DNA of 20,438 bases from JAHFUI01 sp041485905 (lineage in GTDB: Bacteria; Acidobacteriota; Vicinamibacteria; Vicinamibacterales; CAVVIG01). Position 1 is the first letter of the stretch. Every line of letters begins with the position of its first letter. Of this stretch, positions 14,959-20,438 are shown piece by piece. The notes beneath the pieces were generated by a model. The model saw only the letters and a list, made by a program, of their open reading frames with translations. It did no database searches and had not been told where the DNA came from. Location of the stretch: contig JBGPKK010000082.1 in NCBI GenBank assembly GCA_041485905.1, forward strand, positions 1-20,438, read 5' to 3'. The translations under genes and the position numbers were made by a program.

Positions 14959-15728
14959 CGCGCCGAATCATTCTCGCGTTGTCCCTCGCGTGTGCGCTCG
15001 TAGCGCCGCTCTACGCCCAACGGGGCGGACGTGGAGGCCAGGGCCCCACCGCGACTCCGAAAGCCGCTGCGCCTGTCGATCTCACCGGCTATTGGGTGAC
15101 CGTTGTCACCGAAGACTGGCGGTATCGAATGATCACCCCGAAGAAAGGCGATCATCCGAGCGTGCCCCTCAACGCAGAAGGCGTGCGCATCGCCGACGCG
15201 TGGGATCCGGCCAGGGACGAAGCCGCGGGCGAGCCATGCAAGGCGTACGGTGCGGCGGGTGTGATGCGCGCGCCCGGCCGCCTGCACGTCACGTGGCAGG
15301 ATGACAACACGCTGAAGATCGACACAGAAGCCGGGACGCAGACGCGGCTCTTACGTTTTGCAGGCGCGCAGGCGCCGGCGCCAGCAGGCGCTCCCGCGTG
15401 GCAAGGTGATTCCATCGCGGAGTGGGAATTCGCCGGCGGTCGACGGGCAGGACGCGGCGGCGGTGCGCCAGCCGGCGATGTGAAAGTCGTCACCACGCGG
15501 ATGCGCCCGGGTTACCTGCAAAAGAACGGCGTGCCGTACAGCGCGAACGCCGTGCTCACCGAATACTTCGCCCGCACGGTCGAGCCCAACGGCGATTCGT
15601 GGCTGATTCTCACGGCGGTCGTCGAGGATCCGCAGTATCTGACGGGACGTTTCGTCAGAAGCACACATTACAAGAGACTGCCCGACAACAATTCGACGTG
15701 GGAGCCCGAGGCATGCACGGCGCGATAA
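14955..15728 (+). CDS. Exported protein of unknown function (EDPQYLT family), paralogue of the operon's first gene
   Basis: 257 residues. The signal peptide is 1 to about 21 (MTRRIILALSLACALVAPLYAQ), followed by a Gly/Arg-rich linker. The mature part opens VDLTGYWVTVVTEDWRYRM (41-59), with GEPCKAYGAAGVMRAPGRLHVTW (92-114), AWQGDSIAEW (148-157), a second GGRRAGRGGGAPAG linker, GYLQKNGVPYSANAVLTEYF (186-205) and AVVEDPQYLTGRFVRSTHY (221-239). The C-terminal block aligns residue by residue with that of the 13007-13906 product (GY...NG.P.S...TE... then DP.YLT..F.RST.Y). Cys95 and Cys254 could form a disulfide in the periplasm. The function is unknown. ATG 14955 overlaps the MBL stop (ATGA), making three genes joined by two 4-base overlaps. 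Confidence 0.9.
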   Translation: MTRRIILALSLACALVAPLYAQRGGRGGQGPTATPKAAAPVDLTGYWVTVVTEDWRYRMITPKKGDHPSVPLNAEGVRIADAWDPARDEAAGEPCKAYGAAGVMRAPGRLHVTWQDDNTLKIDTEAGTQTRLLRFAGAQAPAPAGAPAWQGDSIAEWEFAGGRRAGRGGGAPAGDVKVVTTRMRPGYLQKNGVPYSANAVLTEYFARTVEPNGDSWLILTAVVEDPQYLTGRFVRSTHYKRLPDNNSTWEPEACTAR

Positions 15729-15730
15729 AG

Positions 15731-15788
15731 AAGTCTCAAGTCTCACCCTTCAAGTCTGGCAGACTTCAGACTCGACACTCGAGACTTG
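15731..15788. repeat. AAGTCT/AGACTT inverted-repeat array before the tannase gene
   Basis: CAAGTCTC (15737-15744) pairs with GAGACTTG (15781-15788), enclosing a hairpin AAGTCT-GGC-AGACTT (15752-15766) and a further CAGACTC. Five AAGTCT/AGACT-type units lie within 58 bases. The right outer arm ends on the first base of the Shine-Dalgarno GGAGGAG (15788-15794), so folding could affect ribosome access or end transcription from the upstream trio. Confidence 0.65.
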
Positions 15789-15801
15789 GAGGAGCGACAC
15801 C

Positions 15802-17346
15802 ATGAAGCGCGTTCTATCCGTTTTTGTCTTTGTGTCCGTTGTGTCCTTTGTGTTGAGCGCGATCATGATCGCGCCCGTGACACTCAGCGCCGCGACGACG
15901 TGCGAAAGCCTCGCCGCGATGGCGCTCCCCAACACGACGATCACTGTCGCGGAAGCCGTTCCGGCTGGCGGTTTCACGCAACCGGGCGGGCGCGCCGGAC
16001 GAGGGGGCGCGCAGGGAAACCCCGCCGCCAACCTGCCCGCATTCTGCCGAGTCGCGGCGACGTTGAAGCCGTCCAGCGATTCGGACATCAAGATCGAGGT
16101 CTGGCTGCCGGCGTCCAACTGGAACGGGAAGCTGCAGGCGGTGGGGAACGGCGCATTCAACGGGGCGATCGGCTACGCAGCGATGATGACCGCGCTGCGG
16201 GCGGGCTACGCGACCACTGGAACCGACACGGGCCACGTCGGCGGCAGCGGGGAGTTCGCGCTTGGCCACCCCGAAAAGGTCATCGACTTTGGTTATCGGT
16301 CGGAGCACGAGATGACCGTCAAAGCAAAGGCCATCATCTCGGCGTTCTACGACAACCCCGTCAAGTACTCGTACTGGAATGGCTGTTCGGCGGGCGGGCG
16401 GCAGGCCATGAAGGAAGCGCAGCAGTACCCGGCCGATTTTGACGGCATCATCGCCGGATCGCCGGGGCTCGACTGGACCGGCCGCGCCGCCGCATCGCTG
16501 CGAATCGCCCAGGTGACGAAGGACGAGGCGGCCCGCATCCCTGTAGGAAAGGCTCAACTGATTCACAGAGCCGTGCTCGAGGCGTGCGATGCGATCGACG
16601 GCATCAAGGACGGCGTGATCGACGATCCGAAGCGATGCAAGTTCGATCCCGGCGTGTTGGAGTGCAAGGGCGACGACGCGGCGACGTGCCTGACGAAAGC
16701 CCAGACGCAGACCGCGCGCCTGATCTACCTGTCGCCGGTGAACCCGAAAACGAAGCGCGAAATCACCGGCCTCGAGCCGGGCAGTGAGCTCGGGTGGACC
16801 GACCTGGGATGGACGGCAAGCGCCCGATCGACCGGCCTCGATCAGTTCCGGTTCATCGTCTTCAAGGATCCGAACTGGGACGTGGACAAGTTCAACTTCG
16901 AGACCGACATCGTGCGCGCGGAGGAAACCGACGCGAACACGATCAACGCGCTCGATCCGAACCTCAAGCCGTTCTTCGATCGCGGCGGCAAACTGATCCA
17001 GTATCACGGATGGAGCGATCCCCAGATCTCGCCGGGCAACAGTGTGCAGTATTACAAGCGCGTGGTGGACGCGTCCGGCGGTGCGGCCAAAGTGGCGGCG
17101 TCGCATCGCCTCTTCATGGCGCCGGGCATGGGGCACTGCGGCGGCGGCGAGGGACCGAACACGTTCGACATGGTCGCGGCGCTCGAGCAGTGGGTCGAGA
17201 AGAAGGTGGCGCCGGATCAGATCGTCGCATCGCACGCGACGCAAGCGAAAGTCGATCGCACGCGTCCGCTCTGCCCGTATCCTCAGGTCGCCAAATACAA
17301 GGGCACCGGGAGCACGGACGAGGCGGCGAATTTCGTCTGCAAATGA
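15802..17346 (+). CDS. Exported tannase/feruloyl esterase family protein
   Basis: 514 residues; start set by GGAGGAG at 15788-15794. The signal peptide is 1 to about 30 (MKRVLSVFVFVSVVSFVLSA...). The family hydrolyses ester bonds of gallate, ferulate or related aromatic acids (also MHET in PET-degrading relatives). The CS-D-HC signature is complete: GCSAGG (Cys195, Ser196), HGWSDPQISP (Asp406) and PGMGHCGGG (His445, Cys446); Cys195-Cys446 is the family's conserved active-site disulfide. A lid calcium-loop-like segment, CDAIDGIKDGVIDDPKRCKFDP, spans 262-283. Also visible are GTDTGHVGG (140-148) and DFDGIIAGSPGLDW (212-225). A Gly/Arg linker at about 56-76 is an insertion of the kind common in this genome. 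The signal peptide codons overlap a dispersed repeat (15823-15856). The gene may be co-transcribed with the upstream trio (73-base gap) or separate. Confidence 0.94.
   Translation: MKRVLSVFVFVSVVSFVLSAIMIAPVTLSAATTCESLAAMALPNTTITVAEAVPAGGFTQPGGRAGRGGAQGNPAANLPAFCRVAATLKPSSDSDIKIEVWLPASNWNGKLQAVGNGAFNGAIGYAAMMTALRAGYATTGTDTGHVGGSGEFALGHPEKVIDFGYRSEHEMTVKAKAIISAFYDNPVKYSYWNGCSAGGRQAMKEAQQYPADFDGIIAGSPGLDWTGRAAASLRIAQVTKDEAARIPVGKAQLIHRAVLEACDAIDGIKDGVIDDPKRCKFDPGVLECKGDDAATCLTKAQTQTARLIYLSPVNPKTKREITGLEPGSELGWTDLGWTASARSTGLDQFRFIVFKDPNWDVDKFNFETDIVRAEETDANTINALDPNLKPFFDRGGKLIQYHGWSDPQISPGNSVQYYKRVVDASGGAAKVAASHRLFMAPGMGHCGGGEGPNTFDMVAALEQWVEKKVAPDQIVASHATQAKVDRTRPLCPYPQVAKYKGTGSTDEAANFVCK
15823..15856 (+). 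repeat. Dispersed short repeat, copy 2, inside the tannase signal-peptide codons
   Basis: The core GTGTCCTTTGTGTTG (15841-15855) is identical to copies at 686-700 (minus strand) and 19901-19915. The preceding bases repeat the same theme (TTTGTC, TTTGTGTCC, GTTGTGTCC). Read in frame it encodes VFVSVVSFVL, the hydrophobic core of the secretion signal. It is followed by the 18-base palindrome GCGCGATCATGATCGCGC at 15857-15874. Confidence 0.75.
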
Positions 17347-17417
17347 GGCGGACCCGATAGGGTCCGCCCTACGTACCATCGGCCTCAGTGCGTAGGCCGG
17401 ACCTTACGAGGTCCGGC
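17347..17417. repeat. REP-like element R2: inward-facing hairpin pair after the tannase stop
   Basis: Unit a: GGCGGACCC (17347-17355), loop GATA, GGGTCCGCC (17360-17368), tail CTACGTAC (17369-17376). Unit b, inverted: GTGCGTAG, then GCCGGACCT (17396-17404), loop TACG, AGGTCCGGC (17409-17417). Both stems are perfect 9-mers. Unit a begins on the base after the tannase TGA. It lies between convergent genes and could also terminate transcription. The remaining 17418-17478 holds nothing I can identify. Confidence 0.85.
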
Positions 17418-17478
17418 AAACCGGCGGTCGCGGACCGACGCCCAACGCGACGGCGCCAGCACCGCACCGCGATTGTCC

Positions 17479-19416
17479 TCATTTCGCGGGCGTGCCCGCG
17501 GGCACATTCATCATGGTGAACACGAATCGCTGCCCGTCGCGACTGATGCTCCCCGGGCCATTCATTGTCTGACGTGCGTTTGTCAACCGGAACAGGAGTC
17601 TGGGCGTTCCCGGCTGAAACGCAGGCGCGGTGGAAATGTCAGCCGCCATGACGAGTGCATCCCCCGACTCCATATCGAGATGCAGCCAGAACATCTCCTT
17701 CCCGTCCGCCCGCCAGTAGAGCATGCCGTTAGCGCCGTCTTTCGACACCTGCCACTTGCCCGTGGCCGCCGCCGCGCCCGTCGAAGCATCGAACGGCCGC
17801 ACGTAGACCTGAACTTTCTCGGGATCGCCTTCGTTCGAGCCGTAGGCGAGAAACCGGCCGTCTGGAGAAAACCGGCCCTGGAGGGTATCGAACTCCTCCC
17901 GCGAAAACTCGATGGCTTTGCGAGTCAACGGGTCCGTCCCCGTCAACGCCACAACATTCACCACTCCTCCGGACGAAAACGTCACGAACTTTCCATCCGG
18001 AGACACGTCGGTGAGGTTGATGCCCGCGCCCGGCGTGTACTGAAACAGCAGTTCTTCACTGCCGGTTCCGTTCCAAGCCTTGCGATAGATCCCCTGGTAG
18101 TTCCCCCGCAGGGACGTATAAAAGACCTGGCTGCCATCCGGAGACCACATGGGCCCAAAGTCGGGCGGCATGTCGTTCGTCACCGGCGTGCCCTTCCCCG
18201 TGGCCATATCGAACACCCAGATATCCGTGTTGCCTCTGTCCCGGTCGTTCCTGACGACCGCTAACCGGGTCCCGTCGGGGGAAAGGGCGGGTTGGCCATA
18301 CAGACCAGGCTCGCCCACAGTCCTCACCGTCTTCCCCTGACGATCCACCACTGTGATCTGCTGCAGCCGGGGCGCCGGAGGCACCACGAACACCACTCGC
18401 TGCCCGTCCCGCGCAATATTCCCGAGTCCGCCCGGCGTTCCCGTCACCGGGATCGCATCCGGCAACTTGAACAGCGTCCGCGGCGTTCCAAACTCGAAGG
18501 CCGGAGCCGTGCTGACCGAGACCGACTTTATTCCGCGATCCGCGCCCATGTAATACAGTTCGGTGCCGTCCGCCCGCCAGAAGATCAATCCCAAACCGCC
18601 CTCGTTGTTCGAGACCTGCCATTGCCCTGCTGACGCCGCAGGCGACGCCGCCCCGGCCGGGTCGAACGAGCGCACGAAGATCTCGTTCTTGCCCGTCTCA
18701 TTCGAACGGTACGCGATGAAGCGGTTATCCGGCGAAATCCGCGCCCCCAGCACCTGGAACTTGGAGCGGAACAGCTCCATCGGCTTCTTCTCTTCCAGCG
18801 GCAACGCGTACAGTGCGCCGCCACCAAGATCGGTCGAGGAGTAGATTAGATAGCGTCCGTCGGCCGACCAATCGGTCAACAGAAAGTTGCCGCCCGGGTG
18901 CTTGTACAATAATTCCTCGGCTCCTTCGCCGTTTGAAAACCTTCGAAACGCCGTCAGGTAGCTGTCGCGCAAGGCAACATAAGCGATCTGCTTGCCGTCG
19001 GGCGACCAGACCGGCGCTTGCGCCGGCTCCCGCGATTTACTGGAGGTGATCCGTGTGCTCTTGCCCGTGCCCACATCTATGACCCACAGGTCCGCGGTTT
19101 CTGCCTCTAGATCGGTCTTGATCACCGCCACTCGCGTCCGGTCCGGCGAGAATACCGGTTGGTTGTAGATGGCGCGTTCCCCGACTTCGGCCACCGTCTT
19201 GCCCTCGCGGTCGAACACGGTGAGTACTCGAGCGTTGGCCTCAAACTGTTCGGCGATCCGTTTGGCCTTCGCAGCGGCTTTGGCTTTGTCGTCGGCCGTG
19301 TCGCCGGCTTTGGCAGGGGCCGGCGCCTGGCCCAGCGCGGGCACCGCGGCCATCAGCAGGACGGCAGACAGAGCAGCGGCCGTGGTCACGATCGCCATCC
19401 GGTAAGAATTCTTCAT
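17479..19416 (-). CDS. Exported PD40/TolB-like beta-propeller protein with duplicated halves
   Basis: 645 residues; signal peptide 1 to about 30 (MKNSYRMAIVTTAAALSAVL...), then an Ala/Lys-rich stretch to about 60. The rest is made of WD40-like PD40 blades marked by FSPDRTRVAVI, WSPDGKQIAYV, WSADGRYLIYSS, ISPDNRFIAYRS, LSPDGTRLAVV, WSPDGSQVFYTS and FSPDGRFLAYGS. Residues about 64-345 and 354-636 are two tandem copies of one unit: each begins xTVxDRxGKTV and ends STAPAFxxGTPRxLF plus SRDGQR or ARDGQR. In Acidobacteriota such propellers are often fused behind a Ser/Thr kinase; here the propeller alone is exported, so a ligand- or protein-binding role is likely. GAGGG precedes ATG 19416, and the DUF6152 gene ends 21 bases upstream, indicating an operon. 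Confidence 0.93.
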   Translation of the reverse strand: MKNSYRMAIVTTAAALSAVLLMAAVPALGQAPAPAKAGDTADDKAKAAAKAKRIAEQFEANARVLTVFDREGKTVAEVGERAIYNQPVFSPDRTRVAVIKTDLEAETADLWVIDVGTGKSTRITSSKSREPAQAPVWSPDGKQIAYVALRDSYLTAFRRFSNGEGAEELLYKHPGGNFLLTDWSADGRYLIYSSTDLGGGALYALPLEEKKPMELFRSKFQVLGARISPDNRFIAYRSNETGKNEIFVRSFDPAGAASPAASAGQWQVSNNEGGLGLIFWRADGTELYYMGADRGIKSVSVSTAPAFEFGTPRTLFKLPDAIPVTGTPGGLGNIARDGQRVVFVVPPAPRLQQITVVDRQGKTVRTVGEPGLYGQPALSPDGTRLAVVRNDRDRGNTDIWVFDMATGKGTPVTNDMPPDFGPMWSPDGSQVFYTSLRGNYQGIYRKAWNGTGSEELLFQYTPGAGINLTDVSPDGKFVTFSSGGVVNVVALTGTDPLTRKAIEFSREEFDTLQGRFSPDGRFLAYGSNEGDPEKVQVYVRPFDASTGAAAATGKWQVSKDGANGMLYWRADGKEMFWLHLDMESGDALVMAADISTAPAFQPGTPRLLFRLTNARQTMNGPGSISRDGQRFVFTMMNVPAGTPAK

Positions 19417-19437
19417 GTCGCCCTCAATGCTCAGATT

Positions 19438-19833
19438 TCAACAGTTTTGCGGACACAACGACACAACCTTCCCGCCCGGCAGGGTGATTATCCGTATCAG
19501 TCCGGAGAGAGAGCCGTCCCTGGCGCGACTGGCTTCCACTGTGACAGTCTTGCCGGTAGCGTTCTCAAAATCGCTCTTAGTGGTGTCGCGGGTTCGGAAG
19601 AACCCAGGCGCCGGCCCCTCGAACCACCATGTCTCCACCTGGCCCTGGTCGCTCTTCGCGTCCACGGACAACCCGATGTGGGGATTCCTCCAGTCGAACT
19701 TTGTGAGCGTGCCGGTCCGTGTGAATCGCTGATTGAAGTCGAAGAGGGCCGACATGTTGTGGTGTGCCCACGCCGAACCCGCCACCAGTAGCATGACGGT
19801 GAGGGCGACGCACGCGCTGAATCTATGGCGCAT
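19438..19833 (-). CDS. DUF6152 family exported protein
   Basis: 131 residues. The signal peptide is 1 to about 23 (MRHRFSACVALTVMLLVAGS, ending AWA), followed directly by HHNMSALFDFNQRFTRTGTLTKFDWRNPHIGLSVD, the conserved opening of DUF6152 proteins: His pair after the cleavage site, then xGTLTKxxWxNPHxxL. The centre VETWWFEGPAPGFFRTR is also typical. The exposed N-terminal His pair could bind metal, but that is inference; the family has no established function. It ends CPQNC, so a C-terminal disulfide is possible. GGAG lies about 7 bases before ATG 19833. First gene of a likely two-gene unit with the PD40 protein. Confidence 0.88.
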   Translation of the reverse strand: MRHRFSACVALTVMLLVAGSAWAHHNMSALFDFNQRFTRTGTLTKFDWRNPHIGLSVDAKSDQGQVETWWFEGPAPGFFRTRDTTKSDFENATGKTVTVEASRARDGSLSGLIRIITLPGGKVVSLCPQNC

Positions 19834-19895
19834 GAAGATGCTCCTTTACGTTCCCAGACGTTTCTCGGCTCAAAAGGGTTCCCTGAAAACCGTCC

Positions 19896-19920
19896 CCTTG
19901 GTGTCCTTTGTGTTGAACAG
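19896..19920 (+). repeat. Dispersed short repeat, copy 3
   Basis: It contains the same 15-base core (19901-19915) as copies 1 and 2; the CCTTGGTGTC lead-in also matches copy 1. Here it is intergenic, between the DUF5916 gene stop (19929-19927) and the DUF6152 start, on the non-coding strand. No hairpin or promoter function is evident. Confidence 0.7.
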
Positions 19921-19926
19921 CCCGGG

Positions 19927-20438
19927 TTATCGGGCCATCCAGTAGCTGATTTTTACCATGAACACGTTCGGGCCGTTGCCGCCGAAGGCGTCGCCGAGAT
20001 CCCGCAGCGGACTGAAGACACCCGGCCGCGCCGAGTCGGCCTTCGACATGTTCCACACGACGTAGAGCGTGCTGCCGCGGATGTATTCCCACCGCCAGAC
20101 GATGTTGGCGCGAACCGACTTGGTGTTGAAGTCGGGATTGTAGGTCAGCGTCGCGGGGTCAAAGTCGAACGACATCGGCCGCGCGAGCCGCCGGACGTTC
20201 GTGTATTCGCCCACCGCCACGAACGGTTGCAGGAACACCTGCAGCGTCATGTCCCGCTGGATCGCGAACGTGGAACGAAACGTGACGTCCACGACGTTGC
20301 GCCGCAGCGTGCCGTACACGTTGTCGGCCACGCCGTCGCCGTTGACGTCGGTGTTCGTAATCCACTGCGCGATGTCCTTGCCCGTGTTGTAGTTCGTGCT
20401 GACCGACGCCTGCAGTCGCCCTGACGGCTGCACCGACA
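19927..20438 (-). CDS. DUF5916 domain protein, C-terminal part (5' end outside window)
   Basis: The frame is open to the window edge, so the start lies beyond 20438; about 170 C-terminal residues are visible of a family usually 700-900 long. They show the outer-membrane barrel end of DUF5916 proteins: TLQVFLQPFVAVGEYTNVRRLARP, PDFNTKSVRANIVWRWEYIRGSTLYVVWN and NVFMVKISYWMAR, with alternating strands and an aromatic-rich C-terminus. Upstream, full-length members carry a CBM9-like carbohydrate-binding domain, which cannot be seen here. The function is unknown; a role in surface binding or transport of carbohydrate-like ligands is often supposed. Stop TAA 19929-19927, 93 bases before the DUF6152 gene in the same direction. 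Confidence 0.88.
   Translation of the reverse strand, partial: SVQPSGRLQASVSTNYNTGKDIAQWITNTDVNGDGVADNVYGTLRRNVVDVTFRSTFAIQRDMTLQVFLQPFVAVGEYTNVRRLARPMSFDFDPATLTYNPDFNTKSVRANIVWRWEYIRGSTLYVVWNMSKADSARPGVFSPLRDLGDAFGGNGPNVFMVKISYWMAR

Noticed and set aside
15814..17379. A 521-residue open frame antisense to the tannase gene
   Set aside because: Its length comes from GC bias. The sense strand carries an intact catalytic triad and signal peptide; the antisense product shows no recognisable motif.
1..20438. CRISPR arrays, tRNA/rRNA genes, integrases, insertion sequences, toxin-antitoxin pairs
   Set aside because: I looked for regularly spaced repeats, cloverleaf-like stretches and transposase or integrase motifs and saw none; the repeats present are short and irregularly placed.

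Overview
The window looks like chromosomal DNA from a GC-rich (roughly 63% by eye) Acidobacteriota, most plausibly a Vicinamibacteria-type soil lineage. The evidence is a VWFA-related protein of the acidobacterial type (TIGR03436-like), a 1009-residue TonB-dependent receptor with an N-terminal carboxypeptidase-regulatory-like domain, DUF5916 and DUF6152 proteins, a secreted beta-propeller (PD40) protein, and several paralogues of an uncharacterised exported family with a W-x-G-D-x-L core. I see no rRNA, tRNA, CRISPR array, transposase or phage gene, so the window reads as accessory or catabolic chromosome rather than a mobile island. The taxonomic call is inference from gene families.

Layout: (1) 1-684, 3' end of an ankyrin-repeat protein. 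(2) 759-3914, a self-contained TonB-dependent receptor unit with a near-consensus sigma70 promoter, strong Shine-Dalgarno and terminator hairpin. (3) 3925-6430, divergent genes for an exported HpcH/HpaI-type aldolase homologue (minus) and an MmgE/PrpD-family enzyme (plus). (4) 6503-8227 (minus), two paralogous exported proteins of unknown function; the upstream copy is a pseudogene with an out-of-frame internal deletion. (5) 8313-8696, a carboxymuconolactone-decarboxylase-like protein. (6) 8710-12935 (minus), SCP2-like protein, alpha/beta hydrolase, VWFA-related protein (tightly packed), then an AHL-lactonase-like metallo-beta-lactamase after an intergenic palindromic repeat. (7) 13007-17346 (plus), a coupled trio (exported unknown, MBL-fold hydrolase with an altered metal motif, exported unknown) followed by a tannase/feruloyl-esterase. 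(8) 17479-20438 (minus), PD40 propeller, DUF6152 and the C-terminal end of a DUF5916 outer-membrane protein. No gene-free stretch exceeds 300 bases; the longest (685-840) holds a repeat and a promoter.

Together the genes suggest uptake and breakdown of esterified, possibly plant-phenolic, compounds: an outer-membrane importer, an exported ester hydrolase with the CS-D-HC signature, and candidate downstream enzymes (aldolase, PrpD-like, CMD-like). No ring-cleavage dioxygenase is present, so the pathway is a hypothesis.

The least explained signals are at DNA level. A REP/BIME-like element (short hairpin with a 4-base loop plus a CTACGTAC tail) occurs at three loci, twice as inward-facing pairs. 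A second short repeat (core GTGTCCTTTGTGTTG) occurs three times, once inside the signal-peptide codons of the tannase gene. A different simple repeat encodes the signal peptide of the MBL protein at 13903. This raises the possibility that dispersed repeats have become secretion signals. The main protein-level candidate for an undescribed system is the coupled exported-unknown/MBL/exported-unknown operon.
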